A stretch of DNA of 64,000 nt, from positions 42,143,738 through 42,207,737 of the forward strand of contig NC_052612.1 of assembly GCF_016545825.1 (NCBI RefSeq), written 5' to 3'. Source of the stretch: Eucalyptus grandis (Eukaryota > Streptophyta > Magnoliopsida > Myrtales > Myrtaceae). Positions 43,710 to 56,582 of this stretch are shown here, in pieces (the stretch's first letter is position 1; each line of letters opens with the position of its first letter). Both the position numbers and the translations under genes were made by a program. The notes under the pieces were generated by a model. The model had not been told where the DNA came from, did not search any database, and saw nothing but the letters and a program-made list of their open reading frames with translations.

Positions 43710-44829
43710 TAATCAATGGAACGTAATATTATAAATCGCATGGAAACTCGCGCCATGCGCGTATTCTGTAATCCTAGTCTTTCGTTGTAATTCTACTTAA
43801 TATATATATTGAGTGAGAGAGCTTGCTACGCTTTCTTTTTTCTTTTTCTGGGTGTGTCGAAATGTCGATAGTCACAAATCTTTGGAGCAAAAAAAAATTA
43901 GTTCAAGAGGAATGGAGGTATTGATTTGGGTATATGTGTATTCCTACATTTTTCTTGATCAAGATTCAAGAGATCTAGGGTTTATCTTTTTCCTGCATGA
44001 GATCTATCTTTTCTTGCACGTACGGACGCAAATTCTTGAAGACAGCGAACCTGTGCGAATAAGGAAGGTGCAGCGATTGCGAAGTCTGCAAAAAGCAAAC
44101 GCAGTGCGTGAGTTCCCAAAGCTCAAGATTGGACAGTATCCTCCTGTTTTCTTCTGTGGAACATAGATATATCGAATCTGAGCACACTGATTTTGGTTCG
44201 TCTGCGAGGCATTTTTACACTGATTTTGATGATGCGTGATACAGGAATGAGAGCTGATTGTGCTCGAGGCGTGAGGAAGACAGAGTTTTAGTTGAAAACA
44301 TTATCGGACAGCGAAGATGCGGACACAGCACGAGAATCGAAAGCTGTGTTCAGCCCGGTAAGAAGGTCTTGTCTGAATCATTCCACTGAAATATACCCTC
44401 AATTTTTAAATCTTCTCAAGCTCTGATCTACAAGCAAAAGATCGAGAACGTCTATCACAATTGTCCAGAACAAGAAAGAATCTCACAAACTCATTTCACG
44501 AGGAACAGAAGCAATTCAAGAACCGGGCCTTCTACGGTCGGATCACTTCGGGTTCCTTTAGATAGAATGGCAGAAGATCTGAGCCATCCATTCGTCTACC
44601 TGATGAAGCGGCCTGCCTATTTTTAGAGGTTAGGTCAAGTGGACTGCACTGTCGGTCAGCCGATCTTTTCGCAAGACAATCTTTTTACCTGGTAAGAGAA
44701 TCTAATATACAGTAGAATGACTATTTTCCAGCGGAAAAAAACACACCTATGATTAAACGACTTACCAGCAGTAACAAATCTAAATCGATAGGAATGATTA
44801 CTTTCATTTGGTTGACCATATTGAGGGTC

Positions 44830-45620
44830 GGTCCACTAAGAACGACTTTGCATTTACTAAGAAAAACTTGTACTTACTGAGGACAGGTTATTTTTACAAT
44901 CAATGGTGGTCAACCTTATTCATTCTTTTCACACGGTCAATTTACTAGGAATAAGTAACTTTTAACTCGAACTACTTATGTTTACGAGGAATGGATAGTA
45001 TTTACTAAGATCAAGTTGCATTTACCATCAAAACCCTACTTTATGGAAAATTTGCAGATACCATGAACAACTTGTATTGACCAAGAACAACTTCTATATA
45101 CCTAGAACAACTTGCGTATACCAAAAACAACTTGTCTTCACCGACAACAAGTTACGGTAACAATAAGTAGTAGTAATAGTAAATTTGTTCATAGGAAAGC
45201 TTATTCATTCAAGGTAAACCTCTGAACACATTTGCCAGGAACAAAAATTTGACACCAAAACAAACAACTTATATTGTTAATAATATTTAGCAATTACCAA
45301 GATCGAGTTACATTTACCAAAAAAGAACACGTTTATATTAAACTTGCAAACTTATGTATCAAGAACAACTTGTTTTGACCTAAAGCAACTTGCATTTACG
45401 AAGAACAAGTTATATTTAAGATTAGTAGAGATTACCATGTACAACTAGTTTTTACCAACAACTAGACTCACTTTACTCTCAAGGAATGTGGTACATCACA
45501 AAATATATTATGTTGGCGTTCATAACTACATTTTACTTTACAAAAAAAAAAAAAATTCCTTTTGAAAATTATAGAATTTACTAAAAATGAGGTCCCATTT
45601 ACTTTCAATGGATACAATTT
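44830..45620. repeat. 20-bp minisatellite array
   Basis: The unit is close to CCAAGAACAACTTGTATTTA. In 45061-45160 five copies follow at exactly 20-bp steps. On both sides copies are more degenerate and less regular (AAGAAAAACTTGTACTTACT, GATCAAGTTGCATTTACC). No protein is encoded. It may be the interior of an undetected transposon. Confidence 0.8.
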
Positions 45621-46599
45621 ACTACGATTAAGCTTTTGACCTGAGACTTGAAGTAAATGACCTCACAATTACAGTGAGGTCACCTCTCCATAGAAGGTCT
45701 GTCTCTTTCTTGAAATTAATTTAGTTTAAACGATCAATTAGCTAGATAAGTGTGGAGAGGAGAAAGCAAATCTCTCACAAAGATTTACTCTCTCTCTTTT
45801 CTCTTTTCGAATTCTCAATGATGAGTAATGAAAGTTGACCTAACCTTGTTCCTAAACTAACCTACCAAGCGAACCGGAGCGATGCAAAACTCGAACAAAC
45901 GCCATCTTAGACACATTCACCACTTGAAAGTTCGTCATCTAAAAACCCTAATCGATGGAGGTAGTTGATAACCAAAACACATACTGTTTTCCGTGAATGA
46001 TGGTACAAAGATAGATACAGTTGAGCAGAGGACGAATTTTATCGGTGGAACAAAGGAAGGGTGCTCTTTTCTTGTGGCGCTTCCTGCTTAAGGACGGAGT
46101 GCATAAGCATGACGCAATGCGCACGTCATTAAGACTCGTAATCCGAGCTGGCCACTTCTGCTTGGGCAGAAAGATGACGGGGACTACCGACCACAAAAAT
46201 TTATCAGCCGCACCGAGTTATATAGGTCTGAGTGCGTGTAATGTGTATAATCGTATGGATCGAAAGCGGGTTTCATAAGATTCGATTGTATATCGAATCG
46301 ATCGAACTGAATCGTTATTGTAAGTTTTCCATCCACTGCGGATTTGGCAATTCGTAATGTCCTGGACATGTGTCTCTTGTCTCGATCGAGAGAGAGAGAG
46401 AGAGAGAGGGAGAGGGCGTGCGAAAAGGTAGCTGACAAAAGGATAGGGGGGGCCAATGATGGGCATTTACAGGAAAAGCAGGAGGATGAGACGATAGCCA
46501 GAGTTTTAAATTAAAAGGGTGGGACGAATTAAAATATAATTTCTTTTTAACGAGAATTGAGAACTTCTGATCAAAGCATATGCACCGGAAATTCAATTT

Positions 46600-46860
46600 T
46601 TTTTTTTGTGGCTGTACGAGGACAACATCAAATTAAATATATGTTAAAACTTCATGAATCATATTGAATAAATTCAAGAAAAATTATCATATAATTTATG
46701 AACTAAATTAAACACATAATAAAAATTTAAGGAACGCATTAAATAAATTAAAAATCCAGAAAAGATATTATAAATTAAGCTAAATTTAAAAAATTACATT
46801 GATCAAATTTAAAATCACGAATCACATTACACGTTACATCAAAATTCAAAACTATTTTCC
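46600..46860. repeat. AT-rich dispersed repeat, copy 3
   Basis: AAATTAAAAATCCAGAAAAGATATTAT and nearby phrases match the copies at 25232 and 30524. Confidence 0.45.
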
Positions 46861-47595
46861 ATTTTCTATCGTTTGAATAGTTTGAAATTACTGCAACAAG
46901 GATTGTGTAGGGTTGGTGGCAGGGGTGAACGCTCATTAACCACTCCCCGACAGCTGCATCGGTCGAAGCGCCGGCGTGTCGGAGGGGCGTGGGATGGCTT
47001 TCGCTCTCAACTCGACTCTGCCGACCCTCCCGGTCCCTGCTGCTTCTTCGTCTCGCTGCCTGCCATGCGTGAAACGACAAGCACTGTTCCGACATGTGTT
47101 CGCCTTTTGCCTATCCGTCTAGCCCCCCTTTGATCTCGAGAGCGTGAAACATATTCTCTTTTTTGGCCCTTTCCCACGCCCCCCTTTATTTTCCTCCTTC
47201 GCAATCATTGCTTCCTCCCCCTCGTTCTTCCACTCTTTCCCATCGCTCACCCCCCCAAAAATTCTCTCCGTTTTTTCCACTCCCTCCCTCCCTCCGGCGT
47301 CCGATTCGATGCTGGTGTGCGTGACACCATCATTGCGCTTGTCCATTCGCTTTTCTCTTTTCTATCTCCTCGTTGTGATGCCGGGTTAAGCGTTGGAAGC
47401 TCTTCTGGAATCGGTCCTGATGAGGAGGATCGAGGCCCAAAAGGGTCTTTGTCCTCGCGTTGCTTTCGTGCTCGAATCCGATGCCGCCCTCCCCGCCCTG
47501 TGGAAAAATGCTAAAAGGAAGGAGGAGGAGGAGAAGCATGTGCGAAAGTCATTGCGCTTTTCGGATTTGCCTTTCGTGCTGTTTTCGCTTTCTTA

Positions 47596-47597
<2 letters not shown>

Positions 47598-47629
<32 letters not shown>
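47598..47629. repeat. (TC)n microsatellite
   Basis: About 16 TC/CT dinucleotides in intergenic DNA. Confidence 0.9.
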
Positions 47630-47633
<4 letters not shown>

Positions 47634-47935
47634 ATCACGTACGTTCTCCCATCAGCCTAATCGATTCGCGAATTTGTGGATATTACTTGCAAGAACTTAC
47701 GTTTGGAGGGCTGATTTCGCAAATTAGAATGGCCCAAAGATATATTAACCATGTGAACATGTGGCGAGGATCTATTGATATTATAAGAATCAAGCTTCGA
47801 GAAATATAATGAATTCGGGTAATAGGTGAATGTTGGTTATGACAAGATTGGGAAACCATGTCATTTCCCTTATACTTGTAGAGTTGTGGTGACAGGAGAG
47901 AAGCTCATCTAAGCTCATTATTTATATTATCAATA

Positions 47936-48026
47936 AATCCTAAAACTTATTATAAAAGTATAATTGAATCATAAAACTTATAAAAAATGCAATTAAGTCA
48001 TAAAATTTGTTAAATAGATGCAATCA
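47936..48026. repeat. Short 28-30 bp tandem repeat
   Basis: About three and a half degenerate copies of a unit like AAGTCATAAAACTTATAAAA plus TGCAATT. Units of this type are common in small plant transposons; ends were not found here. Confidence 0.65.
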
Positions 48027-49712
48027 AGTCCTAAAATTAATGCCGTCAATTTATTTAACGAAAATACTGATATGACATTTTTAAATTAATTTCTCTCTCC
48101 TAATTGGCACTTTTTTATTATAAATAAATTGTCCTTGAGAATAAGAATTTTTTTTTTTTTTTTTTTTTACTTTTTGTTTTTGTTACAAATTTATTCCCTT
48201 ACTATTTTTTAGTCTTGGGGAATAAAAAAAATTAGTTGACGTTACCAAACAGATTTCCTTTTTTTTTTTCTTATTCTAGAGAACAAAAGAACAAAAATTG
48301 GGAAAAATAGAAATGTTGCCAAACAGATTTCCATAAGATGAGCTTTTTCATTTGGAAAGAACTCTTTATGATTGATTTTCCAATCAATTTGATTGAGTCA
48401 AACTATATTACTAGCCATTGTAAAATCAACAGTAATCTCATTTTGGACTTGTTTCATTATGGATAAGTGCAGGGTTTAGATTCTGTATCATCCATGTATA
48501 GAATTGATTACATTCTAAGCATGTCAGGATAGGAATGAGAAACGTTCTCCTTCTATGTCTGACTTTGGATTGACAATTTGAGAATAAGTCTGAATGAATT
48601 CGGTCCGAATGCCGTATGAACCCTTTCGAACATCTACCTAAAACATCATTCTTCAAGACAAATATAGTATGCTGGAAGGTTTTTTTTTTTTTTTTGTCAA
48701 CTTCAAGGTCAACTTCAAGATTGGGAGTTTTCTCTAACAAATTGCAACTTCACGGTACCAAGAAGCACGACAGGTCTGCAGCGGAGTAAGTTCTCCGGCA
48801 AGATCGGCTTCAAGTTAGAGAGGACCGTGGCTTCTTAGACCCGCGATTCGATGCTGAGCCTCCTCTGATACGTTTTCCCTCCAAGGCCACTGGGCCGTTG
48901 CCGGGACGCCTCGTGGAGACAAAGTAGCCGGTGAAAAGAGGCCTTGCCGGACCCAAAAGACTCACCTTGTGGCTTTTAGCTTTAGCCAAATGGGCCGAGA
49001 GCCCATCAAACTCGTTGACTAGAGAGCCCAGACTAAAAAAAGACAACTTCAACTCTTTCTGTCCATCAAGCCCATCCCAGGCAAATTAAATATATGGCCC
49101 ATCTACAGATAATTGCTTGAAGAGCATACTCAAATCTATGTAACTTGCTCAAACATGCGTGAATGGGTAGCGCCCGACACCAATAGGACGCCGGTCTACT
49201 TAGCTGGACGTATCGAATATGTCGCAAGCAAATCAAAAGAGTCAACCTATGCAGGAGATATTTGTTATGTCTGTATAAATGGGCCATCTCATTTACGATA
49301 ATAAACATATCCATGTAAACGAGTCGTGTCGAGAATGATAGCTTTGGATGTCATATTGATTTCAAATTGAGATGCGTACGCATCAGGAACTGAAAGATGT
49401 TCGAAGGTATAAAGGAATCTATTGACGAGCATAAGTTCGATATTTTGTCAGGAGGATGAGAAAAATATCCGGAGGACGCCGAAGGGCATCAAAGCATATA
49501 AAAGCGAAAAGGAAGAAAATGAGGTGCTCCCGCGATCACGAACCCAAGGCACCTTCAACGCTTCTGATTTCGCCAGGTCATCGCAGGGGCCCCCACCCTC
49601 ACCGAAAGCCGCTGGTGGACCCACAGGGGGCTACAATCCCACGGCAAAAGCGGCCGCATTCCTGGAACTTGGAAATGGCATCCACCGGCATGAGCATGAT
49701 TCCAGGTAAACT

Positions 49713-49867
49713 GGGAACTTGATTGATTTCCAACCGTTCAATTTTAGGATATACATGAGCAGATTCAAGGAACTTATTCTGACGGGCACTAGGTCAAACT
49801 AGATCGATTTCCATCAGTTCGGTTCTAGAATATGCATGAGCAGGTTCGAGGAATTTATTTTGATGGG
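49713..49867. repeat. Degenerate direct repeat, about 66-bp unit
   Basis: GATTGATTTCCAACCGTTC (from about 49722) and GATCGATTTCCATCAGTTC (from about 49802) start two copies. Both continue through ATGAGCAG-TTC-AGGAA and end near CTTATTCTGACGGG or TTTATTTTGATGGG. Identity is roughly three quarters by eye. Confidence 0.7.
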
Positions 49868-51202
49868 ATCTCGAACTTAAAATAATTATTTGTGTTTTTA
49901 TTATTTTGTCTCTTTGCACAATTTTATGGTATTCTATGGCGTCAGATAATAAATATATAAATTTTACAATATGAGTATGGTTCCGGGTAAATTGAACGAG
50001 TTTGGACAAATAATTTCATTCTTACATCCAATTACCTTGGTCCACTCACATTAGCTCACTTAAGTTAGGTACGGGTCTAGTCATTCCACGAGTATGACGA
50101 ATATAGGTTTATTTAATGATGGGAGCACTTGGAAAAAGACTTCCAAGCCTAATGTTGGGCTCGACTTGTGTAAGTACCGTCACTTAATCATATTATCTAT
50201 TCATATTTTAAAAATCGCATTCAAATAATTAGTCCAACATATGTGATCGTGATATTTGGTTCGTTGTTACTTGGCACTTTAATCCCAAACTCGACAAACA
50301 TACATTCAAGAATCCATTTTGATCTCCAAAGTACAGACGGGGCATGACTTCAATCGAATTTACCAATTGAACCATCATAAAAAGAAGAAGGAAAAAAGCA
50401 AAAGATTTTCGCGGCCGCCGCACGTGCGACGCCCATTACATCGTACGAGCGTCGAGCATTTCGGCATCGGAACTGCTACAAGATACAACGTGAGGACGAG
50501 TATCAGCGCAGAGAGAGAGAGAGAAGACAGCAGAGTGTCGCTTCCGTCGCTGGAATCTTCCGATCCTTCAGGTCCGTCCTCTACGTTCTCTCTCTCTCTC
50601 TCTGTGTTGTTAATCCAATCAGTGGAGATGTCGGAACGATCGAGTACTCCTTCATCCGCCCGGTTTTGGGTCGTCCGTCGATGCGCCGCTCGTCGTATCT
50701 AGGGGAAGAATTTGAGTTCTTTTGGGGAGAACGAGGGCGCCCAGGAGAGATTTTATTGTTATTTTTCCTTTCCTGTCTTTTGGGAGCTCGAAATTTCGAA
50801 TTTTTCGCGGCGTCGATGTTCTCGTTCCGTTTGGCCGGGTTGATTTACGCTTGTTCTGCTGCTGGAGTGAGAAGTAATACTGTCCGTGCGGATGGAAGCC
50901 CGGTCGGGCTAATCACGTGGAGTCGTTTTGGTGATGAATGATTTATGAACATGCGAAGGCAAGGTGCGGGGCGCCGGGCTAATTACTCCCTGATGAGCTA
51001 AAGCTGATCCGGTTGTGGACACTGGTCGCGCGTTTTTTTGCGCCTTCTCTACCATTGGGACAGTATTTGTTTATATTCTTGTACCGTATGTGCTTAATTT
51101 CTCGTATTGATGGTGATTGGAAGGACCAATGCATTTAGTCTAATTGCAGGTGAGAGAAAGTCTCGGCTTTTGGGGGGAGAAAACCGACTTCGTTCAGCTG
51201 TG

Positions 51203-54200
51203 ATGCACCTTGTTCGCGAAAATCTGTTCATTGGGAATATTTCAGATGCAGCAGAAGTCCTCCAAAATGGCAGCGCTGAAGTTACTCATATTCTGTCGGT
51301 ACTGAGCTCTGCCTCCGTATCGTTTTTCACCGAGTGGCGTAGCAGTTTAACAATACCCAGTAAAGAAATCAAGAAGGTCTATGTTGGAGGGTCCGGTGGT
51401 GCTGTGAATTCTGAGGATGCTGGGGACGATGGGTCCAAGAGTTGTTTGTCGCCTGAGAAGCTCTTGTATTCACTGGAGCATGCGGGGAAGGATTTGAAGT
51501 TCGTGAGAATGGCTGTGTCAATTAAGGATACGGAGAGTGAGGTCTTGTTGGATTATTTTGATCCATGCTTGGAATTCATTGAAAAGAGTCGGAAAGAGGG
51601 GTCGGTCTTGGTACATTGCTTCGCTGGAGTGTCTAGAAGGTGTAGCTTTTTTCTAGTGTTTAAATTACCATTATTATATATCCTGGAATGGCCTAACATG
51701 AATGATGCTTGCATACAATTAGTTTATTATTCTCTCACCTCTTAATTAAGTCACATGCCTTCCTTTTGTCTCGAGTCACAGTACATGTGCCTGAATCCAC
51801 ATCTTTTTGCCATTCTGAGACAGATTGCATGGGTCATAGCTATTTAAGTGAGTGATGTATGCGAATCGTGTAATGGTAAAGAAGCATATTTGTATTGCTA
51901 CCTAAGATTAGCCATACAATATCATCTATCAAATCTTGCATTTACTAATTTCATTGTAATAGTTGCCCATGGCTATACGCATCAGTCCCTTGCATGTCTC
52001 GTCGTTCAATATTCAGAGTATGGTCAATCTTTAATGAGTCAATGAAAGCTTAGGTGTGTAATTTATTAATGGCATGGCAACTAATTTCGTTATAATTTAA
52101 ACACATTGAAAAATATGTCAAGAGTGTGCGGTCTTTCAGTCTGAGTTTTATGAAATGTATGTGCAAGTCTTCCTATGACAGAATCAGATTCATTGTAGCT
52201 GCCATTTTCTCCTATCGTGTTCATGAGGTAAATTAAATGTGGGTTGATGTGTCAGGATTGCTATTTTCCTTCCATCAAAATCAACCTGATGTGTGAAAAT
52301 AACTTTAGAGGATGAAGATTGACCTTGAGCAATCAAAGGAGCTACTTGAGATATGTTCTGCTTTGATTAAGTTTCCCATTTCCTTCTGATGATTGCCTCA
52401 TAGTTGTGGCATATGTTGGATGATTATAGTCATTGACATGTAACATTAGTACATAAGTCGATCAGTTATGCTTGCTGCTGAAGCAGCATCTCGGTGCTGA
52501 ATGAATTTTCCTCCGACGCAAATTATTCTATACAAGGTGACAGGAAACAATCCTATTTAATAGTGGATATTGGCTTTATTAGTTGGTCTTAATATCTTCT
52601 TTTTCCCTCTTTTCTTTCTCGAACTCCTATCATCTGAATAAATATGTTTTTGTTATGTTAACTTAATTCTGGCCCCTCTCCTTAGTAATTTCTTTGTCTG
52701 GGTTGCATCATTTTGTCTTGGTTGCCACTTCTGGCAATTCTAGCCTCAAAAGCACCCTCGTTTGGGACGCATATCTTCCAATTGTATATCCCAGCTCGAG
52801 GCCAGGTTGGAGTAGTTCGAATGTATGTGCCAGAATAAATCATGACTTTTAATGTGCATATTTATGTTTTGTAAAGTCTTTTGTAAGAAATTTTCTGAAT
52901 TTCTTTTGCCGTGAGGCTCCTAATACGGGTAAAAAATAATCCAGAGGTGGTCTACTTTGTGTTGTAGTTTCTCCGCTATCTGTTTAATCAGGTCCTAAGG
53001 AGTTTTTCCCTCCTTTCCATGTGTCCGTTGCAGTGCAGCTATTATTACAGCATATCTGATGAGATCAGAGCAACTATCTGCAAAAGGTGCAACTTATTTA
53101 CCTCTTTATTTGGATTGAAACGTCCTGAAAGTCTGATATCAATGTCGATGGCTTTCGTTTCACACTTGAAAGATTTGAGAAGATATCTTCACGTCATTCT
53201 CTTGATTATGAATATACAAGCGTAATCTTTTTGCCCAACCTTGCAGACGCACTTGAATCCCTGCGGCAAAGTTGCGAGTTTGTTTGCCCAAATGATGGTT
53301 TTTTAGAGCAGGTGATATGGTGTCATACTCTTAAGACATTATTGGAGGACAAAAATGTCAGTATCTCTTTTATTTCTCCAGTCTTCAATTGCTCTATACA
53401 TTTGCATTGCAGTTACAAATGTTTGAGGAAATGGGCTTCAAAGTCAATCGAGACAGCCCCATTTACAAGAAGTTTCGACTGAGAGTTCTGGGTAATTTAA
53501 TTTGTCTTCCCTAGATTCTGGTGGGGCTTACATTAATAAGAAAAGATTCCCTCTCCTATACTTTTCTCGTGTGGAAGAGATGCTTTGTATTTTGCTTCAC
53601 AGACCTAAAAGCCAAGAAATTGTTCAAGGAAAATCTCCTGCTGTGACTTCTTTTGAGCTAAATTTATATGGTTATGTGAGGTCTGTCAAGTTGATCTTCG
53701 GTTACTGCTCTATGGTGAATGACCTTCCTTGTAGCCTAATGACTGGGCTTCCAGACTTGAATGTGGCTTATGAGGCACACTCAGTTAATTACTTGTTACT
53801 TCTGTAAAGTTTCAATAGATGTCTTCAAGTTTGAAGTTGCCGTAGATTCCCTTTCATAGTTTTAATTGACTGTCTCAAATAGGTAATAATCCAGCGAACC
53901 ATAGAATTGTACATTTGGCTGGGCCAAATTTTATTGGAGTTTGGTTAGTTGGTATTAGAATCCATAAGGCTGGCAAGGCATTTCTTTTAACTATACAGAC
54001 ATGTACGTGGAAAAGGTCTTTAGTGATAGTGTACCAAATTATGTATTATTAGGTGTTTATCGTCATCCATCAAGTTTTTCTTGGTGCTTAAGGAGACCAT
54101 CTTTTGACTAAAATAATATTTGTTTATATTGACCTACTCAAATTGAAGGCAGTGCCATTTTTCGATTCAAAGAGTCATATTGCAGATAGCATTTTTCTCC

Positions 54201-55477
54201 TCTCATTCATTGTCTCCACCATCTGTCCCTTTCTGCATCTGCCATGCCTCTATGATAACTTTTTTTAGAAGTGAGCCACAAATGTCAGTATGTTATGCTC
54301 GCTTTACCAAGCGTTTGTACGGATCATGAGAAAAAGTGTTGGTATAATGATATCTTGGAATGCTTGTTTTACCAAGCTTTTGTATGGATTGTGAGGAAAG
54401 AGTGCTGGTTTGATGGTATCTTGCAATTTCTTTTTCAATTATTTACTAAATTTAATTCTGTTCCATGGTTTAGGCGATTCTTACAACCGTGGGGAGAAAA
54501 TAGACAGTTCCAAGTTTGCAGCAGATCCAGGCTTGCCAACAGAAGCTCCATCTGAAGTCAAAGCATCTCAAAATGGACCGGTTGACCGCAAGATTACCTA
54601 CCGTTGCCAGAAGTGCAGAAGGATTGTGGCTTCGCAAGACAATGTTGTGGATCATGTTCCAGGAGAGGGCGAAACATCCTTTGGGTGGAACAAGAGAAGA
54701 GGCGGCAACCCTTATAACAAATCTGATGAGTTTGGGTGCTCTTCTATATTTATCGAGCCTTTGCGATGGATGACAGCTGGTAAACTATGTCCTGCAACTT
54801 ATTCTTGGAAATTATTTTCTTTTAAGGAATTAATGGAACTGCTTATGAAAATGAAATACTTAAAATTGAGAATGTCAGTTTTCTTCCTTCACTCCTTGGA
54901 GTAGACCAAGAAGGAAATGATCATCTGATTGCAAGTAGAACTTTTGAAGTTTTCTTTGTTTTCTTTAACCAAGAAATTCAGGCTCCATAGATTTCACTAG
55001 AAGTATGAGAACATGGGGCGTGCCTTTTCTCCAAGTTTGGCATCATCATATGCTGCAGAGCAATGATTCCACCAGCAAAACCTTTTTCCTTTGCCCAAGA
55101 ACCTGTGGAGTTGACAAGCATTTTGTCCACTAGAGACCCAGAATTAGCTTAAAATACAACCATGTTAAACTATCTCTTGCATATCTTTATATTAGTGCTT
55201 AGTGTGATGATTGATCTCTCTTTTGGCTGGTGCTGGGAGAATTTATGTTATTTCTTCTCTAGAAGGGCACATGGGGATCATATATTTGAAATTCTCAACG
55301 TTATTATACCTTGCAGTTGAAGAAGGGGCATTGGAGGGCAAGTTATCTTGTGCACATTGCGATGCTCGCCTTGGTTACTTCAATTGGTCGGGTATCCAGT
55401 GCAGTTGTGGTAGTTGGATCACCCCTGCTTTTCAGCTCCATAAAAGCCGAGTCGACATCAGCAGCGTCCGATGCTAA
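51203..55477 (+). CDS. DUSP12: Dual-specificity phosphatase 12 / YVH1-type with zinc-binding tail
   Basis: Protein phosphatase of the YVH1/DUSP12 family. In yeast and human it also helps mature the 60S ribosome; that role here is inference. Six exons, 51203-51639, 53034-53086, 53247-53311, 53413-53491, 54474-54779 and 55317-55477, give 366 residues with exact phase closure. Start MHLVRENLFIGNI opens the DSP fold and lies 53 bp after an acceptor-like AATTGCAG ending at 51149. The signature HCFAGVSRS is split by intron 1, with catalytic Cys and Arg present. SAAIITAYLMRSEQLS follows. The tail has CxxC in YRCQKCRR and a second set in LSCAHCDARLGYFNW and CSCGSW, expected to bind zinc. The acidic insert after SVSFFTEW (about residues 52-90) is longer than I expect for the animal protein. 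The first intron is long (1.4 kb). Confidence 0.92.
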
Positions 55478-56582
55478 GAGGTCGAGAGAGGGGGGTTATC
55501 CTGCTCGTACTTCCAGTGTCAGATATACTGCCAATACTAAATATAGGCCTCTATGAGGCAGCTCAAAGTACAGTACACAATGTCAATGCCCGTTCATGGG
55601 AGAGGCCTCATTTGCTGGTATTTTTGCTATTCTGATAAGATGGGCATTTCCAAGTCGTGACTGGAGATGACTCTCGAGTTGGGTGCCTTTTGGCATCTGC
55701 GAAAACTGTTTTGTGTCTGAGGTCCTTTAGAACTCGTGAGTTCCCGTTTTGGACTTCCATCTACCGGCGATGGCTTGGTTTTTCCGAGTTGACACAAAAT
55801 AGAAACAATTATGAAACGAGAGTAGGATGAGGGATTCCCTTTCAGGCCTTTGGCCCTTGGAGAGTTGATGGTCATCACTTGTATTTGTGATTCTTTTTAA
55901 CTACTCCAGCCATCGAGCATTCTGGAGGAAACGGTTGCAGAGTCTTTGCCGTGTTCTCAGCTGGTACTTGAGAAACGAACATTTTCATTATTCATGTATT
56001 GTGGCTTTGGCTTAAGCCGCTAAAGAGAGTGGTTGTAATCAAAGGTTTGGGCTTTTATACGTTGCCTATAATTATTCGGCATTTCAAAACCTTGGCATTC
56101 CATATTATTGGCAAAGTAAGGGGCGTATTCATGCCACCAAAAATAGAAGTAAGGGGTTGAAAACTTCTATCGGATCTTATGCTTCCCGATTGTGTTATAG
56201 TATTTTGATATTTGATTATGATTACACGAAAAGAGAAATGCATCGGCAGACTTTTCTTATTTGGTTCAATAAGCGAATGCGCTAATAATACCGTGACAAT
56301 TTCAGACGACAGCATCCCTTGGCCAGAGTCAACCTAAACAGCCCAATTTTGTCAGGGTGTCGCTATCAATATGATTTCTCTTTCAAAAAGGTCCCAAAGA
56401 GGGGGGAAGATTGAGCTTTTACCTAAAACGAGACGAGCACAGACAACATTAAAGAGGGCAGCAATCGCGTGAGGAGAGAAACTCAAGAATGATGGTAAAA
56501 GCCCATCGATGGGCCGGCTAGAAAAGCTCAGTCAACTAATAAGATACCTTCCCCATGTCACAAGAAATTCTCCAAAGCTGTA
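55478..56582. other. 3' flanks of two convergent genes
   Basis: Lies between the stops of the plus-strand phosphatase and the minus-strand RBL18 gene. It should contain both 3' untranslated regions. No further gene is seen. Confidence 0.6.

Larger units (their letters stand above)
43710..51149. other. Long spacer with repeats; right end is upstream of the phosphatase gene
   Basis: No protein gene is supported. Repeats inside are listed separately. A CT-rich block at 50588-50603 and a donor-like CTTCAG/GTCCGT at about 50565-50575 suggest that the DUSP12 gene has a non-coding first exon and a leader intron ending at 51149 (inference). Confidence 0.5.

Noticed and set aside
45061..45160. Regular short repeats that resemble a CRISPR array
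   Set aside because: The 20-bp units abut without unique spacers, and the host is a plant. It is a minisatellite.
51107..51202. Upstream in-frame start of the phosphatase (MMVIGRTN)
   Set aside because: An acceptor-like AATTGCAG ends at 51149, so these codons are likely intron. MHLVRENLFIGNI at 51203 matches the family start.
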